Translations under genes and position numbers: made by a program
Shown: positions 9,567 to 20,075 of the stretch, piece after piece
Layout of the letters: every line of letters begins with the position of its first letter
Numbering within the stretch: position 1 is the first letter of the stretch
The notes under the pieces: generated by a model
Database searches by the model: none
The model's input: the letters and a program-made list of their open reading frames with translations, nothing else
Told to the model about the DNA's origin: nothing
NCBI GenBank assembly: GCA_004369085.1
Contig: ML210167.1
Location: forward strand, 1-64,000
Reading direction: 5' to 3'
Source: Coprinopsis marcescibilis
Lineage: Eukaryota > Basidiomycota > Agaricomycetes > Agaricales > Psathyrellaceae
Length of the DNA: 64,000 nt

Positions 9567-12500
9567 GTGTGGGAGCGAAACAAACGACAGAACGCCGACT
9601 ACACTGAGATTGAATTGGAAGTATGGCGCCACAACCTTCGCAAGAACGACTCGAACATCGAATTCGACGAGAAGAACCACCGCCAGGTTCGCCATTCGAA
9701 ATGCTCAGAGATTTTCCTGATGAAACACGTTGGGGACATGCAGGGGTGGAAGGCCCATCTGAAAAAGTGCAAGGGGGGGATGCGAGCAGCTTTGAGAGCA
9801 TGCATGATTCCGAAGAAGAGTGGGGACGAACCAAAGCCAGCCCAAGTCCCATGTCCAGGGTTGTCGGAATCTGAACATGATCGGATTCCCACCTACCTAT
9901 ACCGCACAGCAGTACTGGGAGCAGGCGGGAGCGATTTCCGAGGAATGCACAGGAAACATATAGGAAATGTAATCATTCGTCTCATGCACCTTGCAGTATT
10001 TAGCATTGAACTAATTTATTTCTCCTACTCCAGGAGGCGAGAGAGAGTACTCCTGTTCGATATGCCCTTGGAGTTCTTTCGGGAGAGTACAACCAGAAAA
10101 TGTTTGAAGGGATGATGACAGCGATTGTACAGCTGCATGAACGGGACAAAGCTGGGAAGGGAAAGCAGAACTTTTCGTATGAGCACGAATTTGCAGAGCT
10201 ATGCGAAGATCTCAATACCCTGAGTCCCGAAGCATACCGTGCCCTTGCACAATTTATCCCGATGCCCACCCAACGACATTTCCAGAAGAAAGCTGCCAAA
10301 TCTCCTCGACTCCCAGCCACAATATGTGATCGAAGTTTCACTCAAGTTAAAGAGCAATTGGATGCCATATCATACGATGGGCTCAGCTGTGATGACACAA
10401 AACTCTTTCCAGCCTTACAGCTTGTTTACGATAGCATCGAAAAGCTTCATTTTCTTGTTGGCGGCGTGAACGGTCCACTTCAAGTTGCCAACCCAAACGA
10501 AGTTGAAACGGCAATGGACAATGTATCTAATCAGCCAGGAGCCAAGGTGAGTCTCGTTTGCGTCACTGATTCACTATAATGTGCTGATACTTAAGTCATC
10601 TCCGCTCTTCAGCTGCGACTGTGGGTCCTCACCATCCCCTACCCCAAAATTCCCTCCATTATCGTGGCATGTCAAGCAATTGCCAACGATCTCAATGCCC
10701 CTGTGCTGGCCGACCTCTCACTCCAGATTATTCGGGGGTTAATCAGCAAGAGCATCCAGGTCATCTCATATTCTTGCGATGGCTCAAACGTTGAACGAGC
10801 CTCCCAGCGACTTATTGTCTCCAGGGCAGATTCTACAAAAGAGTACCGCATCATAAATCCACGAGAAGGCGCCCCGGACACGGTTGTGACCATCCCGGTG
10901 TTCGATGGCCAACCAGTTGCAAGACAGAATTCAAAACATGCATTGAAGACGTTTCGCAACAATTTATATTCAGGTGCTCGACTACTTACCCTTGGCAACT
11001 ATGTGGCAATCTACGATCATATTCAACAACTTGCATATGAAGAAGGGTCTCCACTGTATGTCCGTGATGTGGATCGCGTTGACCGCCAGGACGACCATGC
11101 GGCATCCCGCCTTTTCTCTGCAGATGTTCTCAAGTTCTTCTCCGAGAAGCACCCAGAATACCTGGGAGATATCATCTATCTCTTTATATTCGGAGAGCTT
11201 ATCGATGCGTACCAGAACCGATCAATGACACACCCCGAACGTATCAAGTTGGCTCTACGTACGCGTTACTTTATCGACCACTGGGACATGTTTCTGGCAG
11301 CATCGGATACACCGAAGCGCAACACACCATCTCCAAGGCAGCCCTCGACATTGCTCGAATTATAGCCGAAGGTCTCCTGGCGTTGGTATTCATTCACCGT
11401 GATCATCTTAGCGAGCTAGCACCCCTTCTTCCTTGGCTACACTCCACCGAGTCCTGTGAGCATGTCTTTGGAGAAGCTCGCAGGATAATCGACGACTTCC
11501 CACTTCGAGACTTTGTTTACATGAGCCCTAAACTGCGACAAAGAATCCGAAGGACAATCTTCCACTCAAAGATCAACCCAAAAGCGCGTGCAGTGGGCTA
11601 CAGTCACACCTATTTCGACGTATCTGGCCTAAACCCGATCAACCTGTCGATATTTCCAACAGACAAGGAACTTGATGTGAGATCGCAACGCAAGCAGCTG
11701 ACGAATGTGATAGTCTTCTACACCTTATCGGCATCACACCCTCTCGCCTCCGTGTCCTGGCTTCAAGGAACAACATCGTCCTGCCCAGTATTTCGTCTTG
11801 GATGCAAGAGCCGCAGATGGAATCCCTTGAAGAGGACGATGCCACTGTGGAGGAGGATCAGTCAGTGTCAGCGCGTGAGGCACTGGAAGATATTCTAAAG
11901 CAGGACACCTTCCACATGCGAGACAAAATGGAGGCTGAGTTAACCGCACTTCGTACCGCTGCCTTTGCACCCGAAATGGAAGACTTATCGAATTTGTGAG
12001 TGCTGTAATCGTTCTTGACTAGCTCGCAGTTAACACGAGAATTCAGATACGATATGAATGACATCACCGAGCTTCATTCGGCTGAAGCAGAGGACAACGA
12101 GGTGGAGGACTTCCACAGAATCCAGCAAGTAGACATTGTCGATTTACACATGGATGACGAAGCAAGCAAGCCATTTGGACTTGGTAACACGACATTTGAT
12201 GACATTGACTTGTCCGCACTTGTCCAGATGAGGAGAGAGCACCAGACTGATCACGCCAGCAAATCTGGCCGCATACGAAAGAACGCGAAGTCAGCTAACA
12301 CTAGCGGCAACGAAGGTGAATTGGAGGAAGAAAGTCCAGCTTGCTTACGCATCAAGCTCGTACAGCGTTACCATGAATTAACCAGACAGTTTAAGCACAT
12401 CGCTCAAGGGACTGGCCTCACGCGGCTTAAACGGTGGCAGGGCGATCACGAAGATACGGAAACTGTCACAGGTAACGCAGCCAATGCTGCTTCGACTGCC

Positions 12501-13105
12501 AAGGGCATCGCGGCCAAGGTATGCTCCCTTTTATGGTTGTGCGATTACATTGACGTTAACAACCTTCCCAGGCAGCTACTCGTCGAAAGAACATCTTCAT
12601 CAAGGAAAAGGTGCCTTGCGTCCTTTACGCCGCAAATGCACGCATTACAGAGCTTCGGCCCTTGGTGGCTGGAGACTTTGTTTTTGTTGTACCAGATCCT
12701 AAAGCAAAATCGGTCGCAGTGGGGAAAGGTATGTACCAACCTAGACAATCACCAGAGTCAAGGTCTGACTACCAACCCATAGTCGTTGCTTTATATAGCA
12801 AAACCGCCGGGAAAAATGCCAGAAATGCGTCTGTCAAATGCGCCCAAAACATCAGTGCATTGTCTCGTGTGGCGGTCCAGATCTACGAGCGCATTCATGC
12901 AAAGGAATTCACTGCCTCTCCAACGGCTACATCATCTCTGGCCACTCGACAGTTCGTTCACACCTTCCCTTATCAAGTACTCTGTCTTTTGGGCTCAAAG
13001 CTCACCGAACGTGAGGTTCATTCAGCAACGGCAACCCTGCAGCTTGCGGACGCGGATTACACAGCTTTCAAACAGCTTAGCAAGGGCACAAGAGAAAAGG
13101 AGTAG
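9567..13105 (+). pseudogene. RNase-H-like transposon ORF, frameshifted
   Basis: Coding stretches can be followed from 9567 to the stop at 13103-13105. Clean introns occur near 10546-10612, 12519-12571 and 12729-12781. Breaks: near 11300 the frame shifts (MFLAAS... must change frame to continue into GYTEAQHTISKAALDIAR), and near 11675 it shifts again before IATQAADECDSLL. Between about 9960 and 10030 the Cys-rich middle expected from relatives (from memory, over 100 residues) is absent. The 3' part encodes KNIFIKEKVPCVLYAANAR and ends ...KGTREKE. As it stands it cannot give one continuous protein without frameshifting, so I call it a pseudogene. Confidence 0.6.
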
Positions 13106-13240
13106 CTTGCACTCTATATCACGAAAACGAAGCGATTTTTGCGAAAATAGGGGAATTATGAAGGAAATCGGATTTTCGAGGCTGGGTGCCATTTCCAAGC
13201 GATTTTGTTGAAATGTCGGGGTTACCCATCGGAGGGACGT

Positions 13241-14640
13241 ATGCCAGGACAACAAGGCACGGAGAACCAAGGAGGGGCACCGCGAGAACCGTCCCAACCC
13301 CCAGCAACGACTGCACCTGCACCTACGCATGCACCCGCATTTGCACCTACGCCTGCGCCCCCACCACCCAGACCAACCGAAATACCCGACTTCGTCATAG
13401 GCACCCCGAACGACCCAGCGACGGACCTATACATCTTCACCCTCCCCGTCGGGAACGCGCGCATGGCTCCCAGGGGAGGTCACCAGAGAAGCGATTCTCG
13501 AGGGCATCGACCTCTCGGCAGAATAATTCTTCGAGAAGAAGGCGGCCGAGGATAAAGGCGTAATCCTGGTCTACCCAGCAAACATCTCTCGCCTGACCAA
13601 CTTGAGTGCCCTCTGACAACCACCACACCTACGGCGAACCCATCATGGAACCGGGGCTGAGATGGACACTAGGAGAGACAACCCACGAGCGAAGTGCCGG
13701 ACCAGCACCCAAACAGGCAAATGGCGACGTGGTGGGAATCATCACCCCAGCACGTCTAAACCACCAAACCACCACAGCCCCGATTTAGCGACTCTCTCAA
13801 GGACGGGAAGGCTGCGGCGAGCGCCAGGAAGAGACGCATGTACAGGCGATGGAGTACAAAGACGGAAGCCTATTTAGGCTAGGATCAGCCGTCGGTGTGT
13901 AAACCGAAGCAACTAGGTGAGAGACTAGCAACTGCATACATCCCGTTGAGGGCGCTAAACGATAACAGCGCCTCCCTATATCTAGGCTCAATGCGACTGG
14001 CCATCGCGACATGAGAGGCCCCCAATACAACCACACCAGAACATACAGTACGCAAGTACAACCCGCAAACGGCGCACGGACACGCGGTGGGAGAGGAGGA
14101 AGTCAACAAGTTACCACTGACTCCACCATCGACAACACAGCGGAAGCGGAAGGAAACAGCAGAGAAAGAAACGGCAGTCGAACGAGACCACCACAGGAAA
14201 CACGTCGAAACGCAACCTGGCCAAACCAGGGACCGGCGCAGAACAACCGGAGAGGGGCAATCAGACAGGCGCGCCTCACGGATTTCACTGGATTTGCCCC
14301 AGCCAGGACAAATGAACACGACCCACAGAGCATTAACCCCCCACCCAGGAAACGACTCAAAGCCCACCTAAACATTGGCACCCTGAACATGAGGGGAGGA
14401 GGCTCCACATCAACAGCCCACAAATGGCTGGAAGTAAACCAGATACTCAGGACAAACCGCATAGGTATCCTAGCCCTGCAAGAGACCTATCTTCTCGGGC
14501 TGGGTGACTAGGGCAGGCTCGGTATCGCGTCGAGCAGCTTCGTGATAGCGTAGGAAGCAAGGTCGGATGTGTATTTGAGAGTCTCGGCGCGTATCTACTA
14601 CATCCAGTGTGGCATAGCCACACATAATCTAATCTAATCG
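13241..14640 (+). mobile_element. LINE (non-LTR retrotransposon) copy with internal deletion
   Basis: The 5' part is GC-rich with Pro/Ala/Thr-rich, ORF1-like reading (ATG at 13241, broken after 13555). From 14011 a frame runs into IGTLNMRGGG...KWLEVNQI followed by IGILALQETYL. This is the start of an endonuclease/exonuclease/phosphatase (APE-type) domain as found in LINE ORF2. The frame ends at 14511. From about 14512 the sequence instead resembles a LINE 3' end: non-coding, with a short hairpin (TGTGGC...CCACA near 14612) and a terminal TAATC-type short repeat at about 14622-14640. The reverse transcriptase that should lie between is absent. Confidence 0.6.
14011..14511 (+). pseudogene. LINE ORF2 N-terminal endonuclease fragment
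   Basis: A frame of 166 aa ends at a stop 35 or so residues into an APE-type endonuclease domain. The visible motifs are LNIGTLNMRGGG (first beta strand with the catalytic Asn) and ILALQETYL (with the metal-binding Glu). The remaining catalytic residues (Asp/Asn and the final SDH) and all of the reverse transcriptase are missing. The upstream part is Arg/Gln/Thr-rich with no domain I recognise, and may be the end of ORF1 or an ORF2 leader. Confidence 0.6.
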
Positions 14641-15797
14641 TCCGATCCCACTACTACATGTGCCCACCTCCACAAAAGCAACGCCCTCGTTGCGCAAGTC
14701 TTCTGTAAAAAAGAAAAAGTCCAAAGTCGAAAAATCTACTGAATCATCCTTATTGGAATGTTCGTGTCCATCCCAGTGCACACAAAGCGCGACTGAGGTC
14801 GAAAAGTCGGGGATCTCGATTCCAGTCCAACATACCAAAATGAGAAGGATGGTGGCTATGATGAGGGCTGGGGTTGAAGGGATGTCGAGTCTCCTTGTTC
14901 CGCGCATACCCACCCTCCGAAAAGCAACGCCCTCGTTGTACCGAGAAGAAGTTGCTGCGACGTGTCGAATGTGCTTGGCTGCGTGGAAATGAAATTCCAG
15001 GTCGATAGTAATCATGGAGATGGGGGTTGAAATCGTTCCTACAGCGTCCTGGAAAGCGGCGAAGTTGGCGTCCGTGACGATGCTGAAGGCTGCGCCAAGG
15101 GTTCGTAGTTGACTTTATGCTCGAGAAGTCCCGTGGAATTGAATGGAGGTCGGGAGAGGGTGTCTGAGGCGATGATGAAGGGGCAGTGGTTGTGGATGAG
15201 GCAGCTGGTTTGAGGATTGTGGGCAAGGGGCTGGGAATAGGCATCGTTGGTGTGGGTGGCACGCTAGACGAAAGGCAGGGAGTCGATCGATGTTCGACAG
15301 GCATTGTGCTGACCGTACTGGGAAGGTCGGCTGAGAACATGTCACACTGGCGTTGTTGTTCTTCCAGAACTCCAGCCGCATGACCCTCCTTGAAGGATGC
15401 CGTTATCGTTCTTTCGTTGCTCGAGACGCTCAAACATTTGGTTCATCATGAACTCCTCGCTCCGATCTAGCTGGTAGTGCACCTCGAAGTCCCTGACCGT
15501 AGCCTCTCGTGCGAGTCGAGCTCCCTCTGCGAAGCCTTCGTTATAAGCTTGGTCCCAAACTGCTTGAAGGGCTGGAGAAAGCGAGTTTCGAAAGGCAGTG
15601 CTTAGGTCGTCGATCGTTACTGGCGGTTTGGGAGTAGTGGTGGTGTCGGGTGATGATAGAACACCTCGTGGTGATAAATGCGGTGTGGGAGGTTGCTGAG
15701 AGGCTGCTGCTTCGGCCAAAATGGAGCCATGGACTGTAGCAGGCTCGGCGTTTCTCCTGGCGCGTTGACGAGCTCGCTTTTCCGGGTTGCTTGGCAT
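14629..15797 (-). pseudogene. Degenerate Ser/Pro-rich protein gene, related to the gene at 23.2-24.4 kb
   Basis: Minus-strand coding begins at an ATG at 15797 (MPSNPEKRARQRARRNAEP). It includes a segment AYNEGFAEGARLAREATVRD that resembles AYQDGFAEGRRQADQESN in the protein at 23170-24438. The open reading then passes through three frames: one to about 15342, a second 15433-14750, and a third 15015-14629 with a hydrophobic segment ALIIATILLILVCW. I could not join these with convincing introns. Either the gene has short introns I misread or it is a frameshifted relic. The third frame contains two copies of RNEGVAF-like sequence, matching a 30-bp direct repeat. The LINE tail abuts its 3' end. 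Confidence 0.4.
14663..14938. repeat. Direct repeat pair, 30 bp, 246 bp apart
   Basis: Copies at 14663-14692 and 14909-14938 share the 19-base core AAAAGCAACGCCCTCGTTG plus a similar CCCACC-type lead. On the minus strand both encode RNEGVAF/YNEGVAF followed by a Val-Gly. The left copy begins about 22 bp after the LINE tail. Confidence 0.7.
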
Positions 15798-16404
15798 GGT
15801 GAGTTAATGGTGGGATGAAAAAGGGATGGGAGCGGAGAGATCTGGGTGTTATCGGGTTATCAGGTGTTCGGGTTATCGAATTGGCAGGCTGTTCGTGGTT
15901 TGACTTTATTGAGTCGTCGGTTTCCGTCCTAGAGTGACGGTGATCTCGCGTTTGGCGCGCGAAACGGATGTGGATGTGCTGCCACTCGCTGGCAAAGTCG
16001 GGGCGAAATCCGTGCCTTTGTGGCACAGTGTAGCAGATTGCGAGTTCGGTTAGCACTAACAGGCAGCGACGCGATTTCAATCGCGGCGCTGTTCGAATCG
16101 CTCTGTTGTCACCAGATGGAGTAGGCCGTCTGCCTAAGCATCTGCCAACTCTCCCTCTCTCCATAATCAAACAAGCTCGAACGCAGCTCGAAGAGTTTGA
16201 GCTTGGCAGGAGTGGCCGAACCTCCCGCCACAACTCCAATCAAAGATTTTGTTTTCCGCGCGCTGCTCACCTTGACCTTGACCACGCGCCACAACGTCGA
16301 CTCGTCCGCTTCACACACGCTTTCACCTCAAGTAAGTATTTCTTTTATACATATAATCTCCTACTTACTGATCTATCGACCTTTTTCAAGGTACTTCATA
16401 CTTC

Positions 16405-16810
16405 ATGGGAGATTCATCAAACAAGGGCGGGTGTATCCAATCTCTACGCGATGGGTGGACAACTTGGAGGTGAGTATCATATCATCATGCACTGAACACC
16501 TTGCTTGCCGCACATACTCACACTAGTCAGGTTATCCATCGAGGCGAAGGTGGAAATCGACAATCAAGCAAACGTCGGACGGCAATTTGCAAACAAATTG
16601 CCACCTGCAGTCGCATCGATCGCCATCTTCGCCGCTGGTCTCGCAATTGGTGTCGGAACGGCTAGGTTTCTACGAACTGGCAACCCCCTCAGACGAACTA
16701 CTCTCAAACAAACCGCCGTTTTCGACTACGCCAATAAAGGCCAGCACTTAAGCCATGGCCAAGCCTCTCGAATCCGACGCCCTACCCGCCCCTTTAAGCC
16801 ATCGAAGTAA
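16405..16810 (+). CDS. Small putative membrane protein
   Basis: Exons 16405-16469 and 16531-16810 join in phase 2 across a canonical GTGAGT...CAG intron, giving 114 aa. Further upstream a well-formed intron (about 16330-16390) suggests a spliced 5' leader. The protein has a 20-residue hydrophobic segment (VASIAIFAAGLAIGVGTARF) and no other motif. Its last 15 or so codons run into the minisatellite that follows, so the C-terminus may be altered by the repeat. Function unknown. An alternative start further upstream at 16106 is also open in phase, but that stretch looks non-coding. Confidence 0.35.
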
Positions 16811-17085
16811 GCTCTCGCGACCCAACCCGCCTTTTGGCCCTTCAAGTCATTCCGAGTCGATTCAAATACCCCACCCGCCCCTTCAAGCCATCGAAACGAA
16901 TTCTCGCATCCCAACCTGCCTTCTGGCCCTCCAAGTCACTCGATTCAGATACCCCACTCGCCCCTTCAAGCCGCCGAAACTAATTCTCGCGACCCAGCCC
17001 GCCTTCTGACCCTACAAGATGCTCGTATAGACACCCTGCCCGCCCTTTCAAACCATCGAAACTATCGTGCCGTCTCGCACATTGT
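16781..17085. repeat. Minisatellite, about 83-bp unit, 3.5 copies
   Basis: Imperfect units start near 16781, 16870, 16953 and 17035. Each begins C-C-C/T-A-C-C-C-G-C-C-C-C-T-T-like and contains a conserved AAGCC.TCGAAAC and CCCGCCTTCTGGCCCT core. The spacings are 89, 83 and 82 bp, and the fourth copy is partial. The unit is close to but not a multiple of three, so reading through it changes frame between copies. Confidence 0.75.
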
Positions 17086-18125
17086 TCGCCAGCCATGCCG
17101 ACTCGGATAGGCCAAGCCGTCGGGGCGTCAATCTATCATCTATCCCCATCCACCCTCGCTTTCCTCCTGTTTTCGGCCTTTTTACATGTTATGACTTGCT
17201 ATACTGTTTTCTTGTTGTATTTCCTCTCATCTTGCTGTCTGTGTCAGTTTTTTGCCCCCTACATGCATCATCTTTGTCAACTTTACATGTACATTTATCT
17301 TCCTGTATGTTAATCTACATAGTACCCCCTTCCCTCCTCAACCTGGTATGCTTTGGAAGCCTCGACTAACATTACTACTTGTATTTTCCTGTGTTAATCT
17401 AACCTACCTCCCCGCCCCTCCAATCTGGTATGATTTGAAAGTGACAACTCACGGTAATTCCCTCACAAAGGTAAGACCCTTTTATTTCTGGAAATCAAAG
17501 TAAATACCAAATATACTTGGTTGAAACCGGTGGCCTCTGGCTGACGTATCATCATCTTTTAATGCTATTCTCAGATATTCTCAGATATTCTCAGATATCA
17601 CCTGGTCATGTACCATCTTTGTGAACAGCCTTGTTGGAAGCTTATCATACCTTACCATCTAACTGCATATTGATTGTTCATTACCAGACCTTGGCCAGCC
17701 CAGACCTTGGACGACCTGATTTTGCACTGCATTGTCGTGGGAATCATGCTGACCCAGACGACCAACCCATATCGGCTTTGAAAACGTTTCCTGATGTACG
17801 GACTTATGAATGTTTACGAACTCGGCCATTTTGTTTATGATGAGCTCCTCATGTAGATGAAATGTCTCTTAATACGATATCTCTCATTTGAGCACCATTC
17901 TATCAAGTTTCAAGTCTGAAGAACATTCGGACAATCGCCCATTCGCAAATAATCTGCAGTTGAGCTCTCCCCATACAATGGGACTATGTACACGCCAGAC
18001 TGCTCCAGGCCAGCAGTGATCGCGGTAACAGCGCGGTGGTTTTAGTCAGCGAATGACTAGAGCACCTCTTTACGTTACTCGACGTTGAACGTGAACGACC
18101 ACGACGACGTGTCGCAGGACCAGCA
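17086..18125. other. Intergenic with a short tandem repeat
   Basis: Pyrimidine-rich, AT-richer sequence without a gene that I can support. It contains three perfect copies of the 10-mer TATTCTCAGA at 17566-17595. The last 100 bp form the 5' flank of ATG17. Confidence 0.5.
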
Positions 18126-20075
18126 ATGGCGCTACCAAGCTCTGACTCTCCAGAACAACCCCATCTTGTGTCTCTGGTTCTCCAATCCAAGAAGGCCCTT
18201 CACCACGGAGAGCAGGTTTGCTCCCGAGCACATGCTCGCTACAACGCGTCGGCGCAAGAGGCAATCGAAGTCCTCGCTCTGGACGCCAAAGTCCGGTGGA
18301 TCAGCGATGCTATACTTGAGCAGCTGAAGGTGGGGGTATATGCTCCCAGCTTGGTCGGTTAGTGCTAATGGAGTTGTATGGGGATATTGCAGTTAGCTGC
18401 GAGTGTCGCCAAGTCTATCGAAGAGAAACGTGCTGCGTTAGACAGGCGGGTTCAAGTGCGTCCGTTCAATTAATTCCTGGTACACAGTGCTTCTGAACAA
18501 GAATGTCTATCAGGCCTGGGATGGAGACAGGAACAAGTCGACGGATGCCCTGGAGTCCGTTTTGGATTCACTGGGAAGGCGGGTTGTGCCACCCGACTTT
18601 CACGAAACATTGTCAGACTCTTCACTATTCGGAAGCCAGCATTCAGACGACGAAGACGAACGGATACCCTCAAAGGCCTCGACAGAAAAGGTCGACAGAG
18701 TGGAGAACATTACACTGAACCGACTGTCCATTTCCCCCGTTTCACCCTCAGCTACAATTCGGAGAGGCGTATACGCACCCCTTGACTCCGCTAAAGGCAA
18801 ACAGAAGGCCCAATCTTTGGAACTGAAGAAGTCCGAGAAGGAGGATAGGCGGAAATGGAAGACATTAAGAGACTTTGTCGATGATAGGGCTATCGAGGAC
18901 GTTCTGGAGAACATTGACAACGAGAGGAATCGTCTAGAGGTGAGATTATCTCTATATTTCTGAATACTATGATGTTGAATGCATTGCAGGGCATCATCAA
19001 TCAAACGCATGGCTACCCCTCTTCACTGCGGCGTACGATCGAGAACCTTCGAGAGTCACTTCCCGGCGTCCCTGAAGTGTCAGCCTTGACAAGAATGCAG
19101 GAAGCTGTAGTTGTTCAAGACAACATCGTGGCTTCCATGGCGGAGAAGCTCGAGAGCTTGGCAGGTCACTATGACCAAATGGCTGGAGCACTGAAGGACA
19201 GCGAAGCCGGTGAAGGCTTCAGCGAGGAAGACCTTCAAGGTATGTCAAGCCCCTGCTTATGACGCAGACGAAGCTGAACTTACTAAAACAGCTATGAACA
19301 GGGATACCGAGGAACTCCCTATAATCATGGGAGAATTAGATGAAGCCGAGAAACAGATTGACGGGAGCTAGTGAGTCCTGTCGTCCATTCAATGTGGGTA
19401 TATGCATGCTAAAAACCTATGTAGTGAGTCCTTGGCGATCTTTCGTCGGTCATCTCAACAAGACCTTGAACTTTTGTCTGGGGTTCTCAATGACCTAGAC
19501 GAACTAGGCGAGATAATGGGAGAGATGCTTAATACGCAAGACTCTGTTGAGACCCAGTTCGAGGAAGCCTTGGTCTCGCTGAGCAGTCAGCTCGAAACTG
19601 TGGACCACTTACACCGGCGGTATGTCCTGTACCAAACTGCATTCAACAGCCTGCTGTTGGAGATTTCCCGCCGTGACCTGTACAAGAGCTCGGTGGAGAA
19701 ATATGTTCAAACTATGCAGAGGCAATTACAAGAAATGGTAGAAGGTACACTATTAAGTCTCCGCATTTTTGGGTTCTTCTGATGCGTCCCTCTGGTTCGT
19801 TAGAGGAGAACCAGGTGCGCAAGCACTTCAACGCGGAGTACGGGGCACATCTTCCAGAAGATATATGCTTATGCATCGCCAACGAGCCTACTCGCTGGAA
19901 TATCCTTCCAGAGTCTGATGAAGCACTTGAAGTTCTGCCCGCCATCGCCAAGGACCTGCTCGCACAGGTATGTTCAACGCTTTCACAGAAAATGAATGAG
20001 GCTGATACCCGTGCACAACAGGCTGAAGAGCATCTGAATGCTGATAAGATACCTGTCGGTCCCGAAAGCCTATAG
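18126..20075 (+). CDS. ATG17: Autophagy-related protein 17 (Atg17)
   Basis: Seven exons join in phase to about 537 aa: 18126-18329, 18393-18455, 18514-18939, 18990-19239, 19292-19370, 19425-19744 and 19804-20075. A 54-nt stretch near 19969 could be a further in-frame intron. The N-terminus (SLVLQSKKALHHGEQVCSRA...ALDAKVRWISDAILEQL) is the typical Atg17 opening. The rest is long coiled coil with a phospho-type Ser/Asp-rich insert near residues 120-170. Atg17 is the crescent-shaped scaffold of the Atg1 kinase complex, binds Atg29/31 and Atg13, and organises the pre-autophagosomal structure. The length fits fungal family members (about 420-550 aa). Constitutive with post-translational control is expected; no promoter signal is obvious. 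Confidence 0.85.

Larger units (their letters stand above)
8529..13105 (+). mobile_element. Degenerate transposon-like unit: Ulp1 protease part plus RNase-H-like part
   Basis: Two protein segments on the same strand resemble, from memory, a high-copy Agaricomycete transposon-like family. The first (8529-9520) is a Ulp1/C48 protease. The second (9567-13105) has an N-terminal RHSKC...HLKKC zinc-like motif and a PCPG...RIP.YL.RT block. It continues with VRYALGVLSGEY, SYSCDGSNVERA, KHALKTFRNN and PWLHSTE..EHVFG. The last motifs recall the P-element/THAP9-type RNase-H fold (D...H..K..RN). Several reading-frame breaks show decay. No terminal repeats or target duplication could be found by eye, so the outer limits are uncertain. 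Confidence 0.6.

Noticed and set aside
16020..16110. tRNA-like string with GTTCGAATC and a GTTAGCAC D-loop-like sequence
   Set aside because: Acceptor and T stems do not pair and the anticodon stem cannot be placed, so it is not a tRNA gene. A tRNA-derived SINE relic is possible but unsupported.
15541..16239. Minus-strand 232-aa frame
   Set aside because: It overlaps the better-supported start at 15797, has no recognisable composition or domain, and uses a non-ATG start.
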